64,000 nucleotides of DNA. It comes from Asparagopsis taxiformis. Taxonomy: Eukaryota; Rhodophyta; Florideophyceae; Bonnemaisoniales; Bonnemaisoniaceae. Below the pieces are notes generated by a model that was not told where the DNA came from, searched no databases, and was given only the letters and a program-made list of their open reading frames with translations. Made by a program: the position numbers and the translations under genes. The stretch lies in the NCBI GenBank assembly GCA_030407315.1, contig JALQPE010001936.1:1-64000 (forward strand). The letters run 5' to 3'. This document shows positions 10,456-20,389 of the stretch, piece by piece; within the stretch, counting starts at the first letter, position 1; every line of letters starts with the position of its first letter.

Positions 10456-13386
10456 ATGGCTCCTCGCACTCGCTCCAAACCCTCTGCCCCCGCCCCTGCT
10501 CGCGCTTCGACTCGCGGTCGGCCTCCGCTCGCTCTCGCGCCCCTTCTCGCTCTCGCGCCCCTTCTCGCAGCCCTGGTCACGATAACTCTGTCACCGCCGA
10601 GGTTCAGTTGTCAGACTGTCCCAAAGCTGACCACAGGCTGTCTCCCTTGGATTTGCACAGACCCCCCCTATTCTCTCGTCATATTAGGGAAGGGAGAGTG
10701 CTTGAGCTGAAGGAGAAGTTCTTGAGGGAAGGATTCACCTCCTCAATCTCCCGAATCCTTGCCTGCAAAATGCTCCTTCCTAGTGAAGGCAGCACAACCC
10801 CCACCCTTCAAACCTTTTACATCGATGGTGGCCATCGCGTTGCGGCTCTCCAGAAGTGCATTCGTGAAGACCCGGAAGGGCAACATCCGTATGCTGCTTC
10901 ATTCAGGAACATCGATGTGGCTTTGATCAGGCGCCCAGGGACAGAAGAAGTTTCCGATGAGTACTTCACACCTTTTGAAGTACTCGGGCTGTCCATTCAA
11001 GCAAACACACTCACACATGATGTTGCCCTTGTTTCTTTGGCAGACCGAGTGTGTTCTGTGGTCCAACTGCTCACGACCAAGGACATGCTGGGTGAACCGA
11101 ATCGGAAGTGCATTCAGGTCATCATGGACAGCCAGTTGTCGATATCGAAACTGGGCTACCAAGCCATCAACAAGCACGTGACTGCTGCGAAAGGCTTCCG
11201 GACTGTGAACAACAAAGCGCTTGAGTTCTGGAGTTCCGTACCGAGCATGTTCACCAAGGAAATTCTCGCTGCGGAACAGGAAAGGGCCGTTAAAGAAGGC
11301 CGTGACATCAACGACGATGTCTTCAAGCAGTCCGTAGACATGTATGGCTGCAACATGGATCTCGTTTTCATGGCAGACTTCCGTCGCGGCTCGGAGTATC
11401 AGCAAAGGTTCATCTTGCTCATAACAGCTCTCTGGACACGCATGCGAGATCTGCGTCAGTTGAGTAGGACGACAAGAGGATTTGGTAATCCTTTCGTTCG
11501 TGTTTTGATTGAAGTTTTCAAGATGTCCGAGCCGGTTGCTGCTCACAAAAGATGGAGCCTCCGCTCGAACATTTCTACTCCGAGCTCAAGAACAATGGGT
11601 CAGGAACCGAGACTGTTATAGCGAACAGTATCGCGGAGACCCTCCTGCACTTCAATACCGACGACAACAGCGGTACGAAGCATGCTCTCGTCTCCGACGA
11701 AATGTATGAGCAGCTTCGCTTTTCCACGGGCGTTGTGGACATGGAAGAAGACCAAAGGGTCATTGTTCACAATGAACAGCCATCTGAAGATGCGCCGAAG
11801 CCATCTACGCCCCAATCAGATGAGCCTTCTACCCCTTCTACCCGTTCTGGTCCTACTCCTCCTGCCCCTTCTACCCCTCCTGCTCCTTCTACCCCTCCTG
11901 CTCCTCGTGCTCATTCTACCCCTTCTACTCCTTCTACTCCTTCTACCCCTTCTACTCTGCTCCTACTACCCCTCCTCCTCCTGCCACTTCCGTTCCCGCC
12001 CCTTCCACCCCTCCTGCTACCCCTCCTCCTGCCGCTTCCGTTCCCGCCCCTTCCACCCCTCCTGCTACCCCTCCTGCTCCTGCCACTTCCGTTCCTGCAG
12101 TTGAGCAGGCTCAAGGAACCCCTGATGCCACTGTGGCAGGTTCTGAGAAGCAATTGGGATCTGTTCTCCTCCGTCTCCCTCTCAATGCACCACCGCTTGC
12201 GGTGAATGAGCCAGTCGAGACACTTCGCAGGTCGAAACGGCAGAGAACGGAGAGTCTACGGGTTGGCGGCGACAGTCAGGCAGAGTCGGAGGTAGAAGAA
12301 GAGTCCGAAGAGCCCCTTCCGAAGCGCAGAAGACTGGAAGTTAACCGTACGGTTAAACGTTCAACCGAGGAGATTCCATTGTTCAGCGATGAGCAGGAAA
12401 ATCCCCTCCCCGACAGGGTAGTCGATGAACGGATTATGGATATTCTCCCGAACACCATACCGTCAGACTCTAGGGTCAAGTACTATATCGACAGCAAGCT
12501 GTACGAAACAATCCGACAGGAGATTTTGAGTGCAGCTGCTGCCGATATGAATTGTATAGCGTGCAGTGGTCCAGCTTGCTGTGCAGAGAAGTTCTTTGCA
12601 ACAGCTAGGTCAACTCTCAATCTCTTGGGTGCCCATGTACTCAGTGGTATCTTCCGTTCTTCGACTGTGGGCAACGCAGCACATGAACTGTTCACGTTCT
12701 ACGCCCAGAAGTTCAAACCTGTTCATTCTTCTGCTGAAGACAGTTCCAATGATCCCTGGCATCAGATTCGAAACAAGGGTGAGGTAACAGCAGAGCAACA
12801 GGCCTCTCGTTTGGGAAGGTTCTCTATCTCAAGGAAGAAGATTTGCGACGATCTCGAGCAGATGGATGAACATCAATTCAAGAACAAGATGATTCTCGAG
12901 GTCGGCAAAGCAATCTGTGCCGAGCTAATGTACTTGGGCCTAGGAATCCATGAGCCTGTGGCCTTTCCTAAAACCGGTTTACGTCTTTTGCTGACCTCTG
13001 ATGGTGCTCCAGATCAAGACTTGCACACAGACCTACCGGTGGTCATCAATGATTCCGATTTCCCACCTGGAAGATCGTACTTTCTGATGGCAAGCGCGGC
13101 TGATGGGTTCTGGCTTCGTGGAGCGTATTTCAGCCACGTCTGTTTGACGCGTGCAGACGCTGAGAAGTACAAGACGCCTGTTATGGACATCTACGTGCCA
13201 CCGTATTCTCTCTTCATCGGTCGTGGTGACTTCTACCATGGAGGCAAAGGATTCAGTAGTTCAGCGGAAAATCGCCTAACATATGGTCTTCCGGTTCGTT
13301 CTCATCTCTACCTTTTAAGTGACGAAGAAGAATTGGCGGATGCTATCGAAACAGTCAACTACTGGGATGCACCTAGTGCGCGATAA
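10456..13386 (+). pseudogene. Gene B: ParB-like / 2OG-Fe(II) dioxygenase-like paralogue with three frame breaks
   Basis: Homology to gene A runs through three consecutive frames: 10456 to about 10530, then to about 11547, then to about 11955, then to the stop at 13386. Each break behaves as one missing base, in a C run near 10525, in an A run at 11547-11550, and in the CCTTCTACC-type simple repeat near 11955. Restoring the length would give about 977 aa. Seen features are YIDGGHRVAALQ (ParB-like, near 10820-10855), a P/S/T/A-rich linker, basic patches (RSKRQR, LPKRRR), and a C-terminal domain with HTD (codons from 13024), GDFYHGG and VRSH, matching the gene A catalytic pattern. Conservation of the catalytic residues after the breaks argues for a recent lesion or for assembly error rather than an old pseudogene. 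Confidence 0.75.
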
Positions 13387-13710
13387 TCTGCAAGAATACT
13401 GCTTTGCCTCTCCCTCTACAGGCAGCATCTGCCAATCCTAAGCTAGCTTCGGTAGTATACTTCCTTTACCACAACTAAATCTACTCCTATTCATGACTTT
13501 GAAAATATTAGCACGGTCAGTCTACTGCACTATTAGAGTTCCTCTACCTCTCACCCCGCATAGCTTATACACCCTACATCGTACAGACTGATCTCTTTTC
13601 CTTTCCTACATGCATGGCACAGTTTTGCAAGACTGCCACAATTCCACATCACTCGAGTAACCAAGGTCTTGAATTGTTCTTCTTAGTATACTAACTATAG
13701 TTGAGATGCA
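13387..13710. other. Gene B 3' flank, nothing recognised
   Basis: AT- and pyrimidine-rich sequence after the gene B stop. No gene, RNA or repeat is supported before array 3 starts. Confidence 0.4.
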
Positions 13711-14480
13711 AACCTGGCAGCCAATGGAATTGCACTGGCTTTGCCATGCCAAAATAATACCGGGTATATTTTGGCATGGCAAAGCATGCAGCACAATTGG
13801 CTGCTGCGTTCATGACAGCCAATGATAGTGCTGCACTTGGCTGGCCACACCCAACATAATACCCGGTATTATTTTGGCAAAGACCAGGTGCAGCACTTAT
13901 TGGCTGCCGCTGCGTTGACAGCCAATGATAGTGCTGCACTTGGGCTGGCCACACCAATAATACCCGGTATTATTTTGGCATGGCAAAGACCAGGTGCAGC
14001 AATTCCATTGGCTGCCGCTGCGTTCATGACAGCCAATGATAGTGCTGCACTTGGGCTGGCCACACCCAACATAATACCCGGTATTATTTTGGCATGGCAA
14101 AGACCAGGTGCAGCAATTCCATTGGCTGCCGCTGCGTTCATGACAGCCAATGATAGTGCTGCACTTGGGCTGGCCACACCCAACATAATACCCGGTATTA
14201 TTTTGGCATGGCAAAGACCAGGTGCAGCAATTCCATTGGCTGCCGCTGCGTTCATGACAGCCAATGATAGTGCTGCACTTGGGCTGGCCACACCCAACAT
14301 AATACCCGGTATTATTTTGGCATGGCAAAGACCAGGTGCAGCAATTCCATTGGCTGCCGCTGCGTTCATGACAGCCAATGATAGTGCTGCACTTGGGCTG
14401 GCCACACCCAAAATAATACCCGGTATTATTTTGGCATGGCAAAGCCCAGGTGCAGCACTATCATTGGACGTGGGCTGACT
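13711..14480. repeat. Palindromic array 3: seven units between gene B and the methyltransferase
   Basis: Cores lie at 13753-13770 (shortened), 13855-13873, 13956-13974, 14070-14088, 14184-14202, 14298-14316 and 14412-14430. The last five are spaced exactly 114 bp apart. The form is [A/C]ATAATACCCGGTATTATT followed by TTGGCATGGCAAAG. Each unit contains GGTGCAGCA...ATTGGCTG facing CAGCCAAT...TGCTGCACTT, the same inverted layout as array 2 with different spacer sequence. It lies between the convergent 3' ends of gene B and the methyltransferase gene. All three forward frames are open across it, which reflects the repeat and not coding. Confidence 0.95.
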
Positions 14481-14566
14481 GGCACCGCTCAGCAAATGAA
14501 AGTCTGTTATTATCGCTCAGGTAGATTGTAGTACTACAACGTTGTACGAGTTCAGATGCAAAACTT

Positions 14567-14572
14567 TTTATT
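14567..14572 (-). terminator. Candidate poly(A) signal of the methyltransferase gene
   Basis: TTTATT on the plus strand gives AATAAA on the minus strand, about 45 bp after the stop codon of the minus-strand gene. Weak evidence on its own. Confidence 0.35.
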
Positions 14573-14616
14573 GCTGATGGTACTCTTGATATCTGTAATT
14601 GGACGCCTAAACTGTC

Positions 14617-17031
14617 CTACTTCTCTGCAGTCCAGTAGGGCGATCCATAGTCAACGAATATCTCTTCCCCAGCTCGAACATCTACTACAACCTGCGCTAG
14701 GATGAGATCAGGTTTTGCTACTGCATACTTGAAGTCGCAAGTAGGATTGACGTCTTTGTGAACTCGGAACTCTGCATTTTTTCTGCGTTGCACATTTGCA
14801 ACTCTCTCCATTCCGTCAATGGTCCTACTGTCGTTGAGGTAGCTGCAGACATTGTATTCCGCTGGTACAAGATATATCTTGTCTACCGGTGCTTCTTCTC
14901 CGATGACACTGGTCTCCATCTCCATGTTGAAGTTTTGGAATCTTTCACCAGTACAACCGAACCCGTCCGGTCCGTACAAGCGACTGCGTTGCGGTTCATT
15001 CTCCCCAATCTTCCCGTATAAAATTGTCCCATTATACCATCCAACAACAGAGCCCCTCTCTAAATCTTCTGCGGCAAAAACCCCCAATCCTCCCTCTCGA
15101 ACTGTCGATGCAGCAACAATAACGTTGTGAAAGGAGGCATCTACTGCAAGCATCATCTCAGGGTCAACGGAGAAAACCTTGCCTAAATCTTCTACGCCCC
15201 ATTCATTCATTGGGACTTCGGCAAGTCTTCGGAGCATGCTTTGATCCCGCGCAACAGAGGAGACAAATCGCAACATATGCAGTGGTAGTGAAGATACCGA
15301 CGGGAATCCATCAGGCGCATCACTTCGATGTCGAAGTCTTTCACTTCCTACATTGCTCCTTATCGAGTAATTCCATTCTTTGTTAGCGAGAATACTCGAT
15401 ATGTCATTTTTGGTTGCCTCCCCAAAAACTCCATCTCGACCTTGCCTAACAAAGCAATCCAGCAACAACGGCTGAGCTGATCCATGGCATGTGGCGTCTT
15501 TTTCACATCCAATAAACTTGCGATACAGACCATCTCTCATTGTCATGCAAGCTATTGCAGTAGAATACGTTCCGGAGAATAGATCTACCACAATGTCTCC
15601 TGGCTTTGAAAACCTTGAAATAAGCTCTCGAAGTATGGACAGAGGCTTCTGCTCCGCACGTAGCCTTTTGTCTTCGAAGTTCAATGACTCACCAGGTCCG
15701 AGCTTTGGGCAGTTGTCGATTGCGTTCACGTACCCTGGATGTCGTGAAAGGTCACGGTTATGCAAAGAATAATCAACCATTTCAAACGCGGCAGCTCCCA
15801 TCCCACGTTTGAAACTGTGCACAACAAACTCGTGAATGTTGTGTAATGAACACGATTTGTTCATTGGGTTTTGGATGAATACGTAGGGACGACGGCTTAG
15901 AATGAGAGGAACATCGTCTGTACGCATGGATTGTTCCCCGCTTTCTGCATTTTGAAGAGCTTCTCCCCACCCAACCAACTGTTTGATACTGGAAAATATC
16001 AGGGCATGTCCTCCAGGGCGCAGCATTCGAGAAATGTCCTTTCCAGTACGAAACATTTGTGCGCTATTGATGTCATCATAGTCTGAATTGGTCTTGCCTT
16101 TCTTCCTCCGCGTGTTGAAGGGTGGATCGGTGAGCACAAGTTGTGCTTGTCCATCAATAGTATTCCCTGAAAGCATGCCAATGGAATCAGTGTTAACCTG
16201 GTGCACTAACCTCGAGGCTGTACAGTTGTAAGCCACGCAAAATCTCTTCATGACCTTTTTCAATTGCACAATATGGTCCGGTACCCCCTCTTCCTCACCC
16301 ACTGCCTCCGCTGACGGTGTATCCTCCGCAACATCTTGCATAACCGTGTCCATTGCGGACGAAGCCCTCCCATCCATGCTGGATGTATACTGGGATCCAG
16401 AGTCATTGGTAGGTTTCCTTCCACCTGTACCTAAACGGCGAGTGCTGTGTTGCATTGATTCATTCGACTCAAGACGATCTCTTTCTCGAGAAAGAGATCT
16501 GGATGCTGCGTTGCGCTGTTCAGTCTCGTAGAGAATTTTCAAGTCGCAGACATCAACTGGCTTCACACGCATTTCACGGTTCCAGTTCTTCCATACCTTG
16601 AGTCTTTCGTGACCATCCAATGCGATGGATTGTTCTATTCTTGCTTCGATGAAGGCGTTCAATCCGAACCGGTCAGGCTGATGGAAAAATTTAGTGCGCA
16701 GCCCTTCCATCTGGTTCGTACTTGATCCGAATACATCAATGCCTATCATACAGTCATACACAGACACTAGTACGGCTTCTGTCAAAGACCTCAACCTTGC
16801 ATCAACAGAGATATCCAAAGTGCCTGGATAACCTGCATTCTCGCGGAGTTTCACTACCGGGGACGGAAGCAGAAGATCTGAGTAGTGGTCAGGATGTGCC
16901 CACCCGTCAGTACGATTAGCAAGACAGATGAATTGGAATTTCTCAGAGTCGAAAACCATGTATGGGCGACACATCATGTAGGCGCTTTCGAAGCCCAGAA
17001 TCATCGCTGTTGTATCCCAGGCAGACATCAT
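14617..17031 (-). CDS. DNA amino-methyltransferase (beta class) fused to SET domain; C-terminal part of a ParB-MTase-SET gene
   Basis: An 804-aa frame. VLTDPPF with DPPF at 302-305 is motif IV of N6-adenine/N4-cytosine DNA methyltransferases. It is followed by a catalytic-core stretch and then KPLSILRELI...VVDLFSGTYST, with motif I from D483. The IV-before-I order is that of beta-class enzymes. From about 635 a SET domain follows: GGLGVFAAEDLERG near 643-656, NAEFRVH near 752, and GEEIFVDYG near the C-terminus, the usual SET ending. The frame overlaps the upstream ParB-like ORF by 89 bp. The coding sense passes from that ORF into this one near 17031-17040, where removing one C from CCC would join them. 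I treat the two as one gene of about 1174 aa. Separate genes, or a programmed frameshift, remain possible. Confidence 0.88.
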   Translation of the reverse strand: MMSAWDTTAMILGFESAYMMCRPYMVFDSEKFQFICLANRTDGWAHPDHYSDLLLPSPVVKLRENAGYPGTLDISVDARLRSLTEAVLVSVYDCMIGIDVFGSSTNQMEGLRTKFFHQPDRFGLNAFIEARIEQSIALDGHERLKVWKNWNREMRVKPVDVCDLKILYETEQRNAASRSLSRERDRLESNESMQHSTRRLGTGGRKPTNDSGSQYTSSMDGRASSAMDTVMQDVAEDTPSAEAVGEEEGVPDHIVQLKKVMKRFCVAYNCTASRLVHQVNTDSIGMLSGNTIDGQAQLVLTDPPFNTRRKKGKTNSDYDDINSAQMFRTGKDISRMLRPGGHALIFSSIKQLVGWGEALQNAESGEQSMRTDDVPLILSRRPYVFIQNPMNKSCSLHNIHEFVVHSFKRGMGAAAFEMVDYSLHNRDLSRHPGYVNAIDNCPKLGPGESLNFEDKRLRAEQKPLSILRELISRFSKPGDIVVDLFSGTYSTAIACMTMRDGLYRKFIGCEKDATCHGSAQPLLLDCFVRQGRDGVFGEATKNDISSILANKEWNYSIRSNVGSERLRHRSDAPDGFPSVSSLPLHMLRFVSSVARDQSMLRRLAEVPMNEWGVEDLGKVFSVDPEMMLAVDASFHNVIVAASTVREGGLGVFAAEDLERGSVVGWYNGTILYGKIGENEPQRSRLYGPDGFGCTGERFQNFNMEMETSVIGEEAPVDKIYLVPAEYNVCSYLNDSRTIDGMERVANVQRRKNAEFRVHKDVNPTCDFKYAVAKPDLILAQVVVDVRAGEEIFVDYGSPYWTAEK

Positions 17032-18142
17032 GTCGGGTCATGATGACCCTTTCCAAAACGACACCCACAGACTCTCCGTTTGCTCTTGTGCGCTGGAAAG
17101 GGGCGAATGTAGAAGTCTCTGTATCCCTCCCAGTTCTACGACGCTTCCTACCCCGGCGAATGGGTGCATTTCTGCGTCTAGTGAGGGCAATGTGCACAAA
17201 TGAAATCATAAACATCAGCCTTCCAAATACTTTGTCTTCTTCTGTTAATGTTCTACCCTGTGCACTTCTTCCAGAACGAAAATACTCACAGGTGAGGACT
17301 TCGCGACACAATGGAGAAGCAATTTCACCACTTGTAGACATCCCAAACAACTGCTCGCGGACTGATGCTCTTTTCTCGAGAGATGTGGGAAACTCCTTCA
17401 TCGCAAAATTGTTCTGAACTTCCACCGGCCTTCCCCATACAATACAGAACAACTGCCACAGACAGCGAACCATTTTGGGATTGGGTTCTTCTATGCGACT
17501 GTAGGGGCGAAGCACACGAAGAATTGACAAGCAACTCTCGTACTGTGGCTGCCTCAGCACAGTTTCTGCCAAATCTTCGCGCTGAGATCCCACGGCGAGC
17601 CATCGCCTAATGGATGGCATATTCACGTCGCGAATTGTAACCATGCTTGAGCTTCCTTGTTTTTCACCTGCGTTTCGCTCCCAGTACCCATCTCTAAGAT
17701 CCAAAGTAAGATTCAGGTACTCAATGAAAGTCATCCTCTTCTGCCTGGATGCCATATCGTTCGCGTTTGATGCTTTCACACTATCTAGAAGGAAAGCAGC
17801 ACTTGTAATCGGAGATATGTCGACTTCTTCTTCAATCATAGGAACAGTGAAATCACGCGGAAGCTCACCGTTCTCTATGAGCTTGATTACAGCTTTCGAA
17901 CGATGCGCACCATCCAGCACCTCTACCTCACCGGCAATGATCCGACCGGTAATTGGGTTGTTGTCATTGTAGCCGTAAACCTGAATGCTCTCGGCAATAA
18001 CATCGACGTGCCTGTAGTCGATTTCTCGAATCTCGACATATCTTTTGATCTTGAATGGGTCGATGTGCAATAGCCCATTGCGCCGCTCACCATGAAGGGG
18101 ACGCCCAGAGGTGCTCGCTGGATTTCTCTTCTCAGAGGCCAT
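16943..18142 (-). CDS. ParB-like N-terminal part of the ParB-MTase-SET gene
   Basis: A 399-aa frame starting MASEKRNP. YRHVDVIAESIQVYGY leads to VEVLDGAHRSKAVIKL, with DGAHR at 77-81, the ParB/DGQHR-type signature also present in genes A and B. The rest is mostly helical, with a basic RRGRKRRR stretch near 335-345 that could be a nuclear localisation signal. The last 20 or so residues after the junction near 17035 are probably out-of-frame sequence, because the homologous continuation lies in the other frame. In bacteria and phages ParB-like domains are often fused to or placed beside DNA methyltransferases, so the fusion makes sense by family. Confidence 0.8.
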   Translation of the reverse strand: MASEKRNPASTSGRPLHGERRNGLLHIDPFKIKRYVEIREIDYRHVDVIAESIQVYGYNDNNPITGRIIAGEVEVLDGAHRSKAVIKLIENGELPRDFTVPMIEEEVDISPITSAAFLLDSVKASNANDMASRQKRMTFIEYLNLTLDLRDGYWERNAGEKQGSSSMVTIRDVNMPSIRRWLAVGSQREDLAETVLRQPQYESCLSILRVLRPYSRIEEPNPKMVRCLWQLFCIVWGRPVEVQNNFAMKEFPTSLEKRASVREQLFGMSTSGEIASPLCREVLTCEYFRSGRSAQGRTLTEEDKVFGRLMFMISFVHIALTRRRNAPIRRGRKRRRTGRDTETSTFAPFQRTRANGESVGVVLERVIMTRHDVCLGYNSDDSGLRKRLHDVSPIHGFRL

Positions 18143-18873
18143 CGAGAAATAGATTCTTCACCTCAATCAGCCACCAGCAGAAAACAATCTTCTCTCCTAC
18201 CTGCCGTTAAAAACCTTCGGCAACAATCTTGATAAACCTTAAATGCACAGTTAAAGAGTTAACCTGAATATTTTCAGGTATACTTTGGCTAGGTAGGGTA
18301 CGTAATGAGGAATAATTAGGTTCTTCGGCGGCCTTTCAATACAATTATTTCGCCAACGGACATTTCCATTTTTGTTTTGAATTTGAAGTCCCCTCGAGAG
18401 ATTGAGTTTGAAATCTGCCATCGGAGATTTCAAAACCAATCTCTTGAGAGGACTTCATCTTCTGTTCGAACTTGTAGACTCGTTCTTACAACCAGTATAT
18501 AAATATACACATTGATTTCACTGCATCATTCTCGATCCCTGCGTCTGTTTATACATACACGTCTAGGTTCCGTTATATTGCCACAGCGAAAAATACAACC
18601 AATCTACTGGTAATGGCTTCGAGCAGCTCGGAATAAGATCTTTATTATATGGTGATGAATGTTCAAGAGAGATGATCATCACGATGTTGGTCTCCCATGT
18701 CGCTTGGGACAGGTGTTAGTAATTTATAACCGTTACGAGTTATGCAAGTATAAAAATAGTAACCTACCAATTTTCTCTCTATCATTCCACACGGATACAA
18801 GCTGTACAGTTTCGTCATCTTTCCTGTTTCCTCAGTCGATACCTCTTCCATTCTTTTCCTGGGAATACCCATT
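18143..18873. promoter_or_regulatory. Divergent promoter region with a 32-bp inverted repeat
   Basis: This gap separates the start codons of the ParB-MTase-SET gene (minus) and the Tudor-like gene (plus), so it should hold both promoters. At 18385-18456 an inverted repeat has arms of 32 bp (GAAGTCCCCTCGAGAGATTG side) around an 8-bp loop, with about four mismatches. TATATAAATATA occurs at about 18497-18508. No copy of the 19-bp array core occurs here. Confidence 0.55.
18385..18456. repeat. Inverted repeat, 32-bp arms, 8-bp loop
   Basis: The left arm is 18385-18416 and the right arm 18425-18456; they pair except at about four positions. The loop is GCCATCGG. It sits inside the divergent promoter of two genes of the cassette. 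It could be a regulatory stem-loop or a binding site for a dimer. Confidence 0.8.
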
Positions 18874-20262
18874 ATGCAAGACCCAACAGACTTTGTCTCC
18901 GAAGGATCAGTCATTGAAGTAGAATGGAGTTTACGAACGAGAGGAAGGAAACAGAAAAAGGTTTGGTGGGGCGCCAAAGTTTTGAGTACTGCCAAGCCGG
19001 ACGCGTCCGGAGAACATCGTTTGACTGGAAACTTGTTTGTTACGCTGCAATATCAATCTGAACACGGTTTCGACCAGTCAGTCTCTACAGCAAAATTATT
19101 CAAGAACAATTCGCTGCTGGACATTGACTCTGGAAACATGCTACGTTGGAGGTTTGGAGAGCAACTAGCACTAGAGCAGACGATCTCGTCTGCGGGTGAA
19201 GACAGTTTCCATAAAAAAGACTGCAAACAAAACATGTTGAGTCGATCCAAGTCCGAGCCGCGCTTAGTTTGCGATGAGAGTCCTCCTGGTCCTAACATCA
19301 ATGAGGACATATCCAAGCTGTTTCAAAAGGTATCCTACCTCGAAAGGCAGATTCTCAACTGTCGCGGTTCATCAAGCGCTACTGGACCCATCTTCGGAAA
19401 CATTGTGTGTGACTACCTGTTCCAGAGAGTTGGCTTAAAACTGGACAAACCCCTGTCCTCCAAAATCACGAAGTCTGAAACAGGCCGGGAAGTGAGCTCC
19501 TTGGTGCAAGACTATGTGACGGCAAGAGCAGATTGCTCGCTTGAACAGTTTTTACAACTTTCCAGGCTATGCGAAGAGAAGAACAACCCAAACACAATTT
19601 TCCTGCCGAGCGTCGAGGCGGTTCGAATTTCAACTGGGAGAGATAAAGAGCTATCGATCCACTTTGGAACATACTATGACCTCTGCAATACTTTAGCTCC
19701 TTCCATGTCTACATGCACGAACTCTACTATCCTCAAGTGGAAGAAAACACGACACGATTCTGGGTCTTCTGTCATTAGAGTTTTGGGAACTCTAGCAGAC
19801 AGTGCTTCAGAAGATTCTATTCCATCTACAAAGGCTGTTCTTATTGGTTCCTCTTTATACAGGAGATCTGAAAACATGAGTAGTACTGTCGTTCTTACTC
19901 GAGAATCTGATGAATACGACTATGTCAATTGCAGCTATTCGTATCCTTTGGAAGCTCGCTTCCTCTCAAGTCGAGAAATGCAGGAGAACTTTGAGCTGCC
20001 GGACAGCAAAAATTTCAAACTGGCCAACTCGTTCTCACTGACCTGGAAACCTGTTCAAGGCCCTCGTCCATATGGAACTTTCGAGCGCGTTCTCAAGAAT
20101 GTTGTGTTGGGAACTGCATACTTGAACCTCCCAGCATGCATTTTCAGTGGACACACCATCTGCAGCGAGCTAGACACAATTGGACATGACGTTATCGTTG
20201 GACAGAATAGTTCCCCTGTCGATGCACCTCATCCTACCGTACACGATGTCGCCTCCGAGTAA
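18874..20262 (+). CDS. Unrecognised 462-aa protein, possible Tudor/Agenet-like N-terminus
   Basis: A single frame from MQDPTDF. Residues about 9-90 (GSVIEVEWSL, KKVWWGAKVL, GNLFVTLQYQSEHGF) have the alternating hydrophobic/aromatic pattern of Tudor- or Agenet-like chromatin-reader barrels. This is a pattern impression, not a confirmed match. The remainder has no motif I recognise. The gene is divergent from the ParB-MTase-SET gene across a 731-bp shared upstream region and convergent with the coiled-coil gene, with array 4 between their 3' ends. This position suggests membership of the same cassette. Confidence 0.65.
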   Translation: MQDPTDFVSEGSVIEVEWSLRTRGRKQKKVWWGAKVLSTAKPDASGEHRLTGNLFVTLQYQSEHGFDQSVSTAKLFKNNSLLDIDSGNMLRWRFGEQLALEQTISSAGEDSFHKKDCKQNMLSRSKSEPRLVCDESPPGPNINEDISKLFQKVSYLERQILNCRGSSSATGPIFGNIVCDYLFQRVGLKLDKPLSSKITKSETGREVSSLVQDYVTARADCSLEQFLQLSRLCEEKNNPNTIFLPSVEAVRISTGRDKELSIHFGTYYDLCNTLAPSMSTCTNSTILKWKKTRHDSGSSVIRVLGTLADSASEDSIPSTKAVLIGSSLYRRSENMSSTVVLTRESDEYDYVNCSYSYPLEARFLSSREMQENFELPDSKNFKLANSFSLTWKPVQGPRPYGTFERVLKNVVLGTAYLNLPACIFSGHTICSELDTIGHDVIVGQNSSPVDAPHPTVHDVASE

Positions 20263-20389
20263 AACGTTTTCTATCTTTTCTAGATGGGTCTACAAGACTG
20301 TTCAGAGTTAGTCAACCTCGATTAAGTCGATGGTATCCATCGATACATGCTCCGTATCTTTCTGGCCTGTTCCTTCGTCCAGGGACTGT

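Noticed and set aside
13711..14480. CRISPR-like array (regular 114-bp period)
   Set aside because: The whole unit is repeated, including what would be spacers; the host is eukaryotic and no cas-like gene is present. It is a tandem palindromic array.
13822..14495. Long open frames on both strands across array 3 (up to 218 codons)
   Set aside because: They exist only because the tandem repeat lacks stops; no start context, signal or homology.
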